Shown: positions 27,115 through 35,529, numbered from the stretch's first letter. The stretch: DNA of 64,000 nt from Sinomicrobium weinanense (GCF_018863395.1 NZ_JAHKRR010000001.1:248001-312000); one strand, 5' to 3'. The notes: a model not told the origin generated them from the sequence alone. Translations and numbers: made by a program.

Positions 27115-28317
27115 ATGATGCAAAAGCTATTAATACACAACGGAAAGGTTATAACTCCCTTTAGAATAATCCCCAGGGGTGCCGTAGAGGTTACAGGGGG
27201 CAAAATTACTGCAATATACGAAGGAGAGGCTAAGGTGAACAATGCCATCGCAATTGATGCCAAAGGCCGGTATATCTCCCCGGGGTTTATTGATATCCAC
27301 GTTCATGGCGGGGGCGGGCATGATTTTATGGACGGAGATGCGGAAGGTTTTCTGAAAATTGCCGAACTACACGCCAGATACGGGACCACAGCTATGGTAC
27401 CTACCACCCTGACGGGGAGTAAAGACCATTTAATAAGCATCCTGAAAGTTTACGAACAGGCCCGTAAAATCAATAAAAATGGTGCTGAATTTTTGGGTTT
27501 ACACCTGGAGGGCCCGTATTTTTCCATGAACCAGAGAGGTGCACAGGACCCGAAATATATCCGGGATCCCGATCCGGCAGAATACCGGGAAATCCTGCAA
27601 AAGTCGGGTCAAATAGTGCGTTGGAGTGCAGCTCCGGAACTAAAAGGGGCTATGGAATTCGGCCGCTGTCTCCGGGAAAACAACGTATTGGCATCCATCG
27701 CCCATACGGATGCCATCTACGAAGAGGTCGTGGAAGCGGTAGAGAACGGGTATTCGTTGTCCACCCACCTTTATTCCGGCATGTCGGGAGTAACTCGAAA
27801 GAATGCTTTCCGGTATGCAGGCGTCATAGAAAGTTCGCTGTTAATGGACGAATTGGATGTAGAAATAATTGCCGATGGAATACATCTTCCCGCCCCGCTG
27901 TTAAAATTGATATACAAGGTAAAAGGCCCTCATAAAACAGCCCTGATCACAGATGCGATGCGGGCCGCCGGGAGCCCTCCCGGAGAGAGCATTTTAGGAC
28001 ATAAACAACACGGTTTAAAGGTGATTGTGGAAGACGGTGTTGCCAAACTCCCCGATCGCAGTGCTTTTGCCGGAAGTGTGGCTACTGCCGATCGCCTGGT
28101 CAGGAATATGATTGAAATAGCGGATGTTCCGTTACCGGATGCCATTTTGATGATGACCAATACCCCGGCACGTATCATGGGCATCGATCAAAAAAAGGGA
28201 AGCCTCACCATCGGAAAGGACGCGGATATTGTTATTTTTGATCAAAATATCGAGATTCAGGAGACCATTATCCGGGGAAAACGGGTTTATCATCGAACTT
28301 CAGATAATAAGATCTAA
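27115..28317 (+). CDS. nagA: N-acetylglucosamine-6-phosphate deacetylase
   Basis: 400 residues of the amidohydrolase superfamily. Metal and substrate motifs are IDIHVHGGGGHDFMDG (about 58-73), LHLEGPYFSMNQRGAQ with the metal Glu (about 125-140), SIAHTDA with a metal His (about 195), STHLYSGMSG with a further His (about 217), and ALITDAMRAAG with the catalytic Asp (about 278). It removes acetate from GlcNAc-6-phosphate to feed the NagB-like enzyme encoded 3 kb upstream. A start at 27118 is equally possible. No GlcNAc kinase is encoded nearby, so phosphorylation must be done elsewhere. Confidence 0.94.
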   Translation: MMQKLLIHNGKVITPFRIIPRGAVEVTGGKITAIYEGEAKVNNAIAIDAKGRYISPGFIDIHVHGGGGHDFMDGDAEGFLKIAELHARYGTTAMVPTTLTGSKDHLISILKVYEQARKINKNGAEFLGLHLEGPYFSMNQRGAQDPKYIRDPDPAEYREILQKSGQIVRWSAAPELKGAMEFGRCLRENNVLASIAHTDAIYEEVVEAVENGYSLSTHLYSGMSGVTRKNAFRYAGVIESSLLMDELDVEIIADGIHLPAPLLKLIYKVKGPHKTALITDAMRAAGSPPGESILGHKQHGLKVIVEDGVAKLPDRSAFAGSVATADRLVRNMIEIADVPLPDAILMMTNTPARIMGIDQKKGSLTIGKDADIVIFDQNIEIQETIIRGKRVYHRTSDNKI

Positions 28318-28372
28318 ATGATCCGGTGCCTGCTTTCAATGGAGGTGGGTTCGTTCCGGAGAAGATTGAACA

Positions 28373-28403
28373 AAAAAACTGCATCGTCAAAGCAGCTTTT
28401 TTA
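28373..28403 (+). terminator. Probable rho-independent terminator of the amino-sugar operon
   Basis: AAAAAACTGC pairs with GCAGCTTTTTT around a 9-nt loop, with one bulged G. It lies about 55 bp after the nagA stop and directly before a copy of the dispersed element. Confidence 0.65.
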
Positions 28404-28410
28404 TTGATGG

Positions 28411-28457
28411 GCTCAGCAGAACAATTTTCGAACCATTTTATGTAGGATTTGAAGAAA
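28411..28457 (+). repeat. Dispersed intergenic element, core CAATTTTCGAACC
   Basis: GCAGAACAATTTTCGAACCA, then TTTTATGTAGGATTTGAAGAAA, is nearly identical to the copy at 39361 and close to that at 5853. It marks the boundary between the amino-sugar operon and T6SS island 1. Confidence 0.75.
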
Positions 28458-28912
28458 TTCTTCTTTTATACGTACTACCTATCCTCTCAAAAATAACCAT
28501 ATTTTCTGCATCATTTATGAAAATCAAAGGGATACTGAAGTAGATAACCAATTTTATAGCATCGCAAAATATAATATCGTTATAAACCGGGAGCACTGTT
28601 TCCGGGTTCATACCACCAATATGGATGTATTTTTCCATCTTGTTGAAGATGCCTCCTGTATTGTGGCAATGGTCGGATACAGAAGAGCAGAAAGAATACG
28701 TTTTGCTGCACATCCTCCAAAAGACACCGAAATCATAGCTAAAAAAAGCCCGGTGTTTCCTTTTCTGAAGATTCCAAAGATTATTGCGAAGATGGACGGA
28801 CTACAATCGAAATAAGTGTTTTTGAGGAAATAGAGAATCTTCGTGCTAAAGAAGGATTTATGGAATTAACTTCTTCCCGGTACATTGTAGAATGGTTCAA
28901 TTCTAAGAGGGT
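28452..28912 (+). pseudogene. Decayed gene upstream of the first tssD (copy 1)
   Basis: A frame without an in-frame start reads protein-like from about 28455 (IFCIIYENQRDTEVDNQF, then NREHCFRVHTTN) into MDVFFHLVEDA at 28621. It is then broken by single-base shifts: an extra base near 28655, a missing A near 28696 and further indels near 28745. Correcting these gives the same protein as the second copy at 46560-46910 (WQWSDTEEQKE, YPPKDTEI, ENLRAKEG, SRYIVEWFN). Function unknown. Its place before tssD in both islands shows that the islands share ancestry. Confidence 0.65.
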
Positions 28913-28986
28913 AATTCTCACCTCCCGGAAAAAAGGGATTTTTTCATCTTTGTTTGTGTAATAAGTTCATATGTAATATATTGTAG

Positions 28987-29057
28987 ACTGTTTTATAACT
29001 CAATATTTGATTTGGTATTTTTTATTTGTTAACCTTAATTTTTAAATTTTACGTATT
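28987..29057 (+). promoter_or_regulatory. Conserved leader of tssD, copy 1
   Basis: About 65 bp directly before the start codon (ACTGTTTTATAACTC..., then GTATTTTTTATTTGTTAACC) are the same as those before the second tssD at 47076, apart from one inserted base next to the ATG. The flanking DNA further upstream has diverged. The block contains TTTG and TATTTG motifs that could form a Bacteroidota promoter. Confidence 0.6.
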
Positions 29058-29444
29058 ATGTCATTTAAAGCAACATTATCTGTTGGCGGCAAGAAAGTAA
29101 ATATCTTGAACGCTAATTATGACTTGGCACAAGAAGTAGATGCCACAGGACGACCTTCTTCCGTAACCCGTGGAGGGCGTATTCACCTTACCGTAGAATC
29201 CACAGGGGACTCTTTCTTCTTTGAGTGGATGACCAATAATTTTGAACGTAAAAACGGTGTTATCACTTATATCAAACGTGATACCGATGCCAAACTTCGC
29301 GAAGTAAACTTCACCGAAGGTTACCTGGTAAAATACAAGGAGAATTTTGATCACAGAGGGGACAATCCCCTGACAGAGACTTTCACCATCTCTTGCCGTA
29401 TGCTCTCAAGCGGTGGCGGAGAGCATATCAACGAATGGGTATAA
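29058..29444 (+). CDS. tssD: T6SS tube protein TssD (Hcp), copy 1
   Basis: 128 residues of the Bacteroidota Hcp/TssD family, beginning MSFKATLSVGGKKVNILNAN and ending GGGEHINEWV. Six copies per ring stack to make the inner tube of the T6SS. Family features are the GRPSSVTRGGRIHLTVEST loop (about 31-50), FFFEWMTNN, and YLVKYKENFD. The predicted protein is identical to that of the copy at 47076. It heads island 1, has its own terminator, and is therefore probably expressed as a single-gene transcript at high level. Confidence 0.93.
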   Translation: MSFKATLSVGGKKVNILNANYDLAQEVDATGRPSSVTRGGRIHLTVESTGDSFFFEWMTNNFERKNGVITYIKRDTDAKLREVNFTEGYLVKYKENFDHRGDNPLTETFTISCRMLSSGGGEHINEWV

Positions 29445-29491
29445 CCTCATTCCCTTATTTATTGTAATAAGCGATCAAATCAAATATGACC

Positions 29492-29524
29492 AAAAGGGGA
29501 TGGTAACAAACCTTCCCCTTTTTT
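29492..29524 (+). terminator. Terminator of tssD copy 1
   Basis: AAAAGGGGA and TCCCCTTTT pair perfectly around 13 nt, followed by more T. It is 47 bp after the tssD stop. The rest of 29525-29809 holds one further hairpin and no gene I can support; a short start-less frame (CTGNVWYTPVDPEKEEIIRR) may be a remnant. Confidence 0.8.
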
Positions 29525-29673
29525 ACCCTACCCCCCCTTAAAAGCTAAATTAACCCTGAATTTGTTTTTCGTCCCGGACGAGGCGGAAGGGAGATACCCT
29601 GTATTGATTTATGTACAGGTAATGTCTGGTATACCCCTGTTGACCCGGAAAAGGAAGAAATAATCAGAAGATA

Positions 29674-29701
29674 AAAACCCGTACTGAAAATACCGGGTTT
29701 T
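29674..29701 (+). terminator. Second hairpin terminator before the tssD paralogue
   Basis: AAAACCCG and CGGGTTTT pair perfectly around a 12-nt loop in the gap between tssD and its paralogue, separating their transcripts. Confidence 0.6.
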
Positions 29702-29809
29702 CGGGATGGATCATGTTAGATAAAAAACGTACATTAACCTGCAAAATGGCTGAAGCTATGCCTTTAGCGATCAGGGAATAGTGACAAACCAAAGAAAACC
29801 TTTAAAGCA

Positions 29810-30205
29810 ATGAGTTTCTTATCGAAATGTGTCATAGATGACCACGAAATGAACGTACTGGACTATGAGATCGTGTTTGACCAGGATAGTGATATCAGTG
29901 ACAAACCGGCCTCCGATCCTCGTGGGGGTAAGATACGCCTGGTGGTGGAACTGACCAGGAGCACCATGCTGTATGAATGGATGATCAGCAGTTCCCAAAC
30001 CAAGAACGGGATCATCACCTTTTATAAACGGGATGCTATGAGTACCTTGCGTAAAGTGGAATTTAAACGGGGATATTGCATGCACTATCGCGAACGATTT
30101 ACAGCCGATAGCGACAAGCCTCTTCGCGTACAGATCATGATCTCAGCCAAAGAGATCATCATAAACAGTGTCCCTTTTTCCAAAAATTGGGCATTAAAAT
30201 TATAA
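29810..30205 (+). CDS. Divergent TssD (Hcp) paralogue linked to an effector gene
   Basis: 131 residues. MSFLSKCVIDDHEMNVLDYE, DKPASDPRGGKIRLVVELT, LYEWMIS and YCMHYRERF align with TssD along the whole length, but identity to the main TssD is low. The C-terminus differs (VPFSKNWALKL) and matches that of the paralogue at 47688 (SRFDKNWPLSL). The gene ends 11 bp before a candidate effector, as does the other paralogue. It probably forms a ring that carries, or chaperones, that effector in the tube lumen; this role is inferred. Confidence 0.88.
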   Translation: MSFLSKCVIDDHEMNVLDYEIVFDQDSDISDKPASDPRGGKIRLVVELTRSTMLYEWMISSSQTKNGIITFYKRDAMSTLRKVEFKRGYCMHYRERFTADSDKPLRVQIMISAKEIIINSVPFSKNWALKL

Positions 30206-30216
30206 TATTGTATTTA

Positions 30217-31173
30217 ATGAACGGGATAGAATTTGAATATCATAAAATTGCCAGTAAATTTTTGGACACGGATATCATGGTGTCCACAGCGTACACCACG
30301 GGGAATGATTTTTTAGGTGACGAGTATGAGGAAGAAGATGCAAAGAGTGATATTATGGGCGATAAGGCAAACATCATGAACGACAAATATGACAATGACC
30401 TTTGTGATGATTGTGATCCCCCTGTTATAAAACTCAAAGAAGTAGTGGTATTCGGAAAACGAAAGGGAAGTGACACACCAAAATGGACTTCGGAAGTCAC
30501 TACTCCTTATGCCCGTAGTTTTTCCAATTGGATGGAAGAATATGCAGACCAATACGGTTTTTCAGGTTCTAATGAAGAAGTGCAAATGCAATACGCCGCT
30601 CGTTTTGGTTCTACCTATAAAGAACCGAAACACAATGCCCTGGAAGACGTAGATGTCATCGCATTTATAGCCGGATGGAGAGCAGGGGCATTAAGTTGGG
30701 AAGACGGGAGTGTCGGCAGCGACCTGCAAAAAGCGGCAACCTATAGCATAGGAGGGACTATAGCCGTAACCTTTTTTGCACCAATGCTCGGAGAAAACCT
30801 CATAGGAAATATAGGACTGAATACCGGTAGAACAGCAATAATAAATGGTGTCGGAAATTTTGGAGGTCAGGTCATTGCCAACGGAGGGAGAATAGATCGT
30901 GTAGACTATTTTGATGTAGCCATTTCAGCAGCATGTAATGGTTACACATCAATATTGGCTCAAAGTGTTGTGGATTACGATGGTAAATTTAGCATAAATA
31001 CCGGTTCGGATGCTTTGTACAATTTCGCTTTGGGAACCGCATTAAACAAAACCCCGGGCTTACCGAAAAGCTGGAACCTTTCAAAAACAAACAGAACCTT
31101 ATATGATACCTATATCAGCATAGGAACAAATGCAGTCGGAGAAGGAGTTCGAAGCCTGAATGGAAAAGATTAA
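30217..31173 (+). CDS. Candidate T6SS effector (island 1), unknown activity
   Basis: 318 residues from the ATG at 30217, which avoids overlap with the preceding gene; an earlier in-frame start at 30187 would overlap it. The N-terminal third is acidic (DEYEEEDAKSD, DNDLCDDCDPP, about 35-75). The middle (about 90-165) has SNWMEEYADQYGFSG and EDVDVIAFIAGWRAGA. The C-terminal half is Gly-rich and weakly hydrophobic (IGGTIAVTFFAPMLG, GNFGGQVIANGG), like pretoxin or pore-forming segments of polymorphic toxins. No catalytic motif is recognised. Its position between an Hcp paralogue and a small membrane protein argues for an effector. Confidence 0.6.
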   Translation: MNGIEFEYHKIASKFLDTDIMVSTAYTTGNDFLGDEYEEEDAKSDIMGDKANIMNDKYDNDLCDDCDPPVIKLKEVVVFGKRKGSDTPKWTSEVTTPYARSFSNWMEEYADQYGFSGSNEEVQMQYAARFGSTYKEPKHNALEDVDVIAFIAGWRAGALSWEDGSVGSDLQKAATYSIGGTIAVTFFAPMLGENLIGNIGLNTGRTAIINGVGNFGGQVIANGGRIDRVDYFDVAISAACNGYTSILAQSVVDYDGKFSINTGSDALYNFALGTALNKTPGLPKSWNLSKTNRTLYDTYISIGTNAVGEGVRSLNGKD

Positions 31174-31178
31174 GATTC

Positions 31179-31550
31179 ATGAAGAAAGAGAAAATAGTTT
31201 TACTCGTTTTATTTTCACTGTTTTTGATTTTTGCAGTATACAGGCATTTTACAAAAGCATCGGATATAGAAAACAATAAACTGACAGGGATTGCTAAAAT
31301 TTATGACATTTCCTATTCCCATTACAGGTATAATGGAGATTATACCTTTAAGTATGAAGGAGAATGGTATAAAGGATACAAACATTTAAAAGAAGGTGAG
31401 GACAAGTCGCTTATCGGAAGGTATTTCGCTGTGGAATTTTCTTCCGAAAATCCCGCTGAAAATAAATTGTTATTAAACAAAGAAATAAAAGATACTTTAA
31501 AAATTAGAGAAGCAGGGTTTAAAATTCAGGCCCATGATAAATTAGAATAG
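31179..31550 (+). CDS. Candidate immunity protein, single-pass membrane
   Basis: 123 residues. The N-terminus is a transmembrane anchor (EKIVLLVLFSLFLIFAVYRHF, about 4-23). The remainder is a small soluble domain with YRYNGDYTFKYEGEWYKGYK and LIGRYFAVEFSSENPAENKLL, the kind of small membrane-anchored protein found after Bacteroidota toxin genes. The gene begins 5 bp after the effector stop, so co-expression is assured. Immunity is inferred from position and topology. Confidence 0.65.
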   Translation: MKKEKIVLLVLFSLFLIFAVYRHFTKASDIENNKLTGIAKIYDISYSHYRYNGDYTFKYEGEWYKGYKHLKEGEDKSLIGRYFAVEFSSENPAENKLLLNKEIKDTLKIREAGFKIQAHDKLE

Positions 31551-31569
31551 AGCCCCAAACCGATAATAC

Positions 31570-32163
31570 ATGAAACGATACTTGTGTTTATATGTTCTTT
31601 TTTGTGTTCATTTTGTACAAGGCCAGGAAATTAGCCGGAAGGAGTTTCAAAAGATAGTGGATGAAACATGGAAAGCTATTCACTATATCAATAAATCGGA
31701 ATACGCTACGGTTGAAAGCATATTGCAACTGGGAGCCATGAACGACAACAAGGAAACCTTCAAATCCATGACCAAAGATCCTGAATTGTACGAGGTATCC
31801 GGGGCGTATACAAAAGCTTTCGTTTTTCCATATTACGAAATGACGAATCAGCCTAATGAATTTCGGGTAAATATTTTTGCAGAAAAGGGACTAAAAGAAA
31901 AAAATAACGGAGAAAAATTTTCGCGGGCCAGGTATCTTTTTGTACTGACCGCAATAGTAACCTATGATCTTGATAAAGGAAGTGTGGTCTATAAAGAACA
32001 CCAGCTCTTAACAGGAGAAAAGGATATTCACAGGTGGTGGTTATCCCAGTTTCATCAGCATCCCAACTATAATGAAAAGACCAAGATCATATATGATAAA
32101 TTTGGTTTTGTTCCACCGCCACCACCGGCTCCTCCTGAAAATCTGAACAATACTAATGATTAA
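31570..32163 (+). CDS. Secreted protein of unknown function in T6SS island 1
   Basis: 197 residues with a signal peptide (MKRYLCLYVLFCVHFVQGQ). The mature part is mixed helix and strand, with ETWKAIHYINKSEYATVESI near the start and WWLSQFHQHPNYNEK near the end, then a Pro-rich tail (PPPPPAPPENLNN). No family recognised. It lies between the candidate immunity gene and vgrG in the same direction and could be a second, periplasmic, immunity factor. Confidence 0.65.
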   Translation: MKRYLCLYVLFCVHFVQGQEISRKEFQKIVDETWKAIHYINKSEYATVESILQLGAMNDNKETFKSMTKDPELYEVSGAYTKAFVFPYYEMTNQPNEFRVNIFAEKGLKEKNNGEKFSRARYLFVLTAIVTYDLDKGSVVYKEHQLLTGEKDIHRWWLSQFHQHPNYNEKTKIIYDKFGFVPPPPPAPPENLNNTND

Positions 32164-32175
32164 AATACAGTAATT

Positions 32176-33975
32176 ATGGCGATGACAACCAGGGTTATAA
32201 TCAGTATTGAGGGCGATAGCATCGATGAATTTGCCCATTTAAAGATCATCCAAAAGACTAATGCACATCACAAATTTTCGTTCCTGGAAACTTTTAATAA
32301 AGGGTTTTCGGCAGATGCTTTGGACAAGATGCAAAACTATATAGGCCGTAGCGTGCATATCAGGATTACACCTTTAGAGACTTTGGAAGAGGGAGAAATG
32401 GTATTTAAAGGTGTTATAACGGAAGCTAACCTGATTCGAAGTGGTGGTGATGCCGGAGGTATAGCCATTTCCGGATATAGCCCCACCGTTTATATGGATG
32501 GGGTACCGAACACCAAAAATTTTATAGGAGAAAGCCTTCCTCAGGTGATACATGAGGCTACCCGGAATCATGCCGGTAAAGTAAAATTCAGTAAAGACGT
32601 AGGTGAAGAACCATTGGACTATACGGTGCAATATAAAGAAAGTGATTTCAGTTTTCTGCGTCGCCTGGCTCGGAAAAAGGGGCATTGGTTTTATTATAAC
32701 GGGGAAGAATTGATCTTCGGCAAACCCAAATCGCGCCATATCAACCTTCAATACGGGAAAACCCTGGAAAAATTCAATATAGGAGCAGGAACAGCCCCTC
32801 TCGGGTTTAAATATACGGGATATGACCCCACCTCGGCAGATACGCAATATGCCAAATCCACTGAAACCGGCTATCAATCCCGGGGCCTTACCCAGGCCAT
32901 GATGGATATTTCCAGAAAAATATACCCGGAAGGAGAGTCCAATTTACTTTATCATCATCCCCTGCGTGAAGGCAACGCACGATCTCATCTTGTTGACAGG
33001 GTGAAAACACAACTCCACGGCAGGGTATCCAGGCTCGTCACCGTTAATGGAGCCTCTGAAGACACACGCTTTCGTATAGGGGATGTGATCAGCATCAAAG
33101 AGCCTAAATACGGTTTGACCAATAACCCGAAAGACCTGGTACAAGAGAAGTTTTACGGTAGCTATTATGTGATTTCCGTGACCCATAGCTGTGATGGCAA
33201 TGGCAATTATTCGAATGAATTTACCGCAGTTCCCGAGGCGATAGAAGCTCCGCCATATACCGATGTATTAACCCCGCCTTTGGCGGAAACGCAACCCGCA
33301 GAGGTCATCGATAACAACGACCCTAAAGGATTGGGCCGGGTTAGGGTGAAATTCCATTGGGATTACGAAAGTCCATGGATACGAATGGTGCAGCCTCATG
33401 GTGGCGGAAACAAAGGTTTTTATTTTATTCCGGAAAAAGGCGAAGAAGTGATGGTGGCCTTTGAGGGCGGCAATGCCGAGAAACCGTATATTACCGGAAC
33501 CATGTATAACGGAAACCAGAAAAGCGGGTATGCCACAGCCAATAATGATTTTAAGGTGATCCATACCCGCAGCGGGCATATCATTAAACTGGATGACACC
33601 AATGGATCAGAAAATATTACAATAACCGATAAGAATAAAAATACTATTTTTATAGATACAGCTGGTAATAACATAGATATAACAGCCAATGAGACCATGA
33701 CCCTGAATGCCAGGAACCTGCTCCTCAATATTCAGGAAGACATGAACGTTCAGGTTGGGAATAACAAGACAGAGAGCATTTCACAAGACCATTCGGTTAC
33801 CGCGACCAATACCCTGGAGATCATCTCCGGGAATAAGACCGTACAGGTGTCCGAAACCTTTGAGCAAAGCTCTTCTGAGGCCACTATGGTAACCCTTAGT
33901 GGCGACATGAATATCAAAGGTGCCGGGTTGGCCACCTTCCAGGGAGGCAGCGATGTCAAGGTAAGTAAGGGATAA
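32176..33975 (+). CDS. vgrG: T6SS spike protein TssI (VgrG), copy 1
   Basis: 599 residues. The N-terminal gp27-like region (about 5-365) includes LDYTVQYKESDFSFLRRLARKK, the base of the spike, and YHHPLREGNARSHL. The gp5-like OB fold (about 375-450) reads DNNDPKGLGRVRVKFHWDYES, SPWIRMVQPHGGGNKG and GEEVMVAFEGGNAEKPYI. A beta-helical tail (about 460-599) follows and carries no extra enzymatic domain. It punctures target cells with the DUF4280 tip protein encoded directly downstream. The OB fold is almost the same as that of the second VgrG, while the tails differ. Confidence 0.95.
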   Translation: MAMTTRVIISIEGDSIDEFAHLKIIQKTNAHHKFSFLETFNKGFSADALDKMQNYIGRSVHIRITPLETLEEGEMVFKGVITEANLIRSGGDAGGIAISGYSPTVYMDGVPNTKNFIGESLPQVIHEATRNHAGKVKFSKDVGEEPLDYTVQYKESDFSFLRRLARKKGHWFYYNGEELIFGKPKSRHINLQYGKTLEKFNIGAGTAPLGFKYTGYDPTSADTQYAKSTETGYQSRGLTQAMMDISRKIYPEGESNLLYHHPLREGNARSHLVDRVKTQLHGRVSRLVTVNGASEDTRFRIGDVISIKEPKYGLTNNPKDLVQEKFYGSYYVISVTHSCDGNGNYSNEFTAVPEAIEAPPYTDVLTPPLAETQPAEVIDNNDPKGLGRVRVKFHWDYESPWIRMVQPHGGGNKGFYFIPEKGEEVMVAFEGGNAEKPYITGTMYNGNQKSGYATANNDFKVIHTRSGHIIKLDDTNGSENITITDKNKNTIFIDTAGNNIDITANETMTLNARNLLLNIQEDMNVQVGNNKTESISQDHSVTATNTLEIISGNKTVQVSETFEQSSSEATMVTLSGDMNIKGAGLATFQGGSDVKVSKG

Positions 33976-34011
33976 GGATCAGTCACCGGAAAATTACCCA
34001 AGCGCAGTAAA

Positions 34012-35220
34012 ATGAATACTATGGCTGGTGAAGAAAAGAAAAATAAGAAGACCCCGCCCGAAGGTAAAAAGTTCGTTATGAACGGCGCCCGCATAAAATG
34101 CGATTTATGCAGTAAACCGGAAGGCAAGCTCAGGGTTACTTCCAATGACCTGAAACTGCAGGATATGCTCTGGGCTAATATCAACGATACCAACGGAGCC
34201 CAGAACCTGGTCTTTGACGGCGTTTGTAATCACAGCAAATACGGGGACAAAAAACCTCCCTGCAAAAGTGTTATCCAACTGAAAGGGTGGGACAAACCAG
34301 CTTCGGTTTTTATACAAGATGCCCCCGGGATACTCATGGAATCCCGGAATTATTGTACGCCCCATAGCAATCAAAAAATAGAAATAACAGATAGCGGGCA
34401 AACAGCTGCCGAAAGTGAAATAGAAAAAAAGGACGAACATAGGGTTACATCGGTGGAAGGCCCTTCTGAGGTGTCTTTTAATTCGGTAGGAGAATATAGG
34501 GTAACCGGGTATAATGTAGATGAAGGGGAAGTGGATAAAGCCTCCATAAAATGGGCGTTCCGGGTGGACGGAAAAATATGGTACCTGAAACGTACCGGGA
34601 ATACTCTCAATCTCAGGTTTAATGTAAAAGAACATATTGGTAAGGACATTCAGGTCATACCCTATATTTCATCCCCGGATGAGAACAATGGAACAACCAC
34701 AGTCCTTACGAATATCTCCCTGGAATTTGATGGGCGTTTTTTATTATTACGTGTTGTTTTGCCTGGGGCAATACAGAGGTTCAGCTACCGGGCAGTATCC
34801 GGAAGGGCAGGTGACAACAATAGCTTTGACTATTCAGTAGAAAGACAAAGGCAACAAAATGTGGGGCCAATACCCGAGGGAGAATATTATATTAATCCAC
34901 AGGAAATCCAATATACGGATGATCGGGGATTTATCGATGGGCTAAAAGGAGTTGTCGGAGGCGGTACGTTCCCGGGAGGTGAAAGGTCCTGGGGCAGTGC
35001 GCGTGTCTGGATAAAACCCGATCCTGTAACGGTAGAGGGTACGGTAAGAGGAGGTTTTACCATTCATGGAGGAAGTGTTCCCGGAAGTGCAGGATGTATT
35101 GACCTGGTAGAACAGGAGGACGAGTTTTTTGAAAAGCTCGCAGCGTATGGGGAAGATATGGATAGAATAGAACTTACAGTAGATTATAGCGGAATTCAAA
35201 ACGGAACAATTACATGGTGA
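34012..35220 (+). CDS. PAAR-like DUF4280 protein fused to a Tlde1-like effector domain
   Basis: 402 residues in three parts. About 20-125 is a DUF4280 PAAR-like tip (MNGARIKCDLCSKPEG, FDGVCNHSKYG, ESRNYCTPHS). About 140-220 is an immunoglobulin-like linker. About 240-402 resembles DUF2778/Tlde1, the T6SS L,D-transpeptidase-type effectors: VGPIPEGEYYINP is followed by GGFTIHGGSVPGSAGCIDL, with H352 and C362 as the likely catalytic pair. Such enzymes cut or re-link tetrapeptide stems of peptidoglycan in the target periplasm. The next gene overlaps its end by 7 bp. Activity is inferred from motif. Confidence 0.82.
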   Translation: MNTMAGEEKKNKKTPPEGKKFVMNGARIKCDLCSKPEGKLRVTSNDLKLQDMLWANINDTNGAQNLVFDGVCNHSKYGDKKPPCKSVIQLKGWDKPASVFIQDAPGILMESRNYCTPHSNQKIEITDSGQTAAESEIEKKDEHRVTSVEGPSEVSFNSVGEYRVTGYNVDEGEVDKASIKWAFRVDGKIWYLKRTGNTLNLRFNVKEHIGKDIQVIPYISSPDENNGTTTVLTNISLEFDGRFLLLRVVLPGAIQRFSYRAVSGRAGDNNSFDYSVERQRQQNVGPIPEGEYYINPQEIQYTDDRGFIDGLKGVVGGGTFPGGERSWGSARVWIKPDPVTVEGTVRGGFTIHGGSVPGSAGCIDLVEQEDEFFEKLAAYGEDMDRIELTVDYSGIQNGTITW

Positions 35221-35525
35221 GAAAAATTGTATATATAATAGCCCTTGTCTTATTGGGTTTTTTCCTGCTTATTGAAATCGGGGACATTATCCATGTATTG
35301 AGAACCCCGGAAAGTTACCCGTTCGGAAAGGGAGATCTCCCCTGGTATTACAAAAATCAAAAAATGTATTTGCTCCAGGGAGGAGTTTTTTTGATATGGA
35401 TTATACTGGGAGTCTGGTTGGGAGCCCGGGCTTTACGTAGAAGGACTTCCGACAGGTCTTTCGTTATTTATGCAATAATCTCGGTTTTATATTTGGTATT
35501 TATGATCTTAACCACTACTCGTTAG
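35214..35525 (+). CDS. Candidate immunity protein to the Tlde1-like effector, membrane
   Basis: 103 residues with three hydrophobic segments (about 4-22, 55-72 and 84-100) and a periplasm- or cytoplasm-facing loop RTPESYPFGKGDLPWYYKN. The ATG overlaps the effector's last codons, the usual sign of coupled toxin-antidote genes. A membrane-bound antidote fits a peptidoglycan-acting toxin. No known immunity family is recognised. Confidence 0.65.
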   Translation: MVRKIVYIIALVLLGFFLLIEIGDIIHVLRTPESYPFGKGDLPWYYKNQKMYLLQGGVFLIWIILGVWLGARALRRRTSDRSFVIYAIISVLYLVFMILTTTR

Positions 35526-35529
35526 AATT

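Noticed and set aside
28438-28713. Minus-strand 91-codon frame before tssD copy 1
   Set aside because: The plus strand here matches the decayed gene that is also found before tssD copy 2, so this frame is its shadow.
29525-29673. Short protein-like frame CTGNVWYTPVDPEKEEIIRR
   Set aside because: No start codon, only about 25 codons, and a competing frame is equally open; not enough to call a gene.
32176-33975. Effector domain in the VgrG tails
   Set aside because: Both tails look like extended beta-helical repeats; no catalytic motif or known C-terminal toxin domain was seen.
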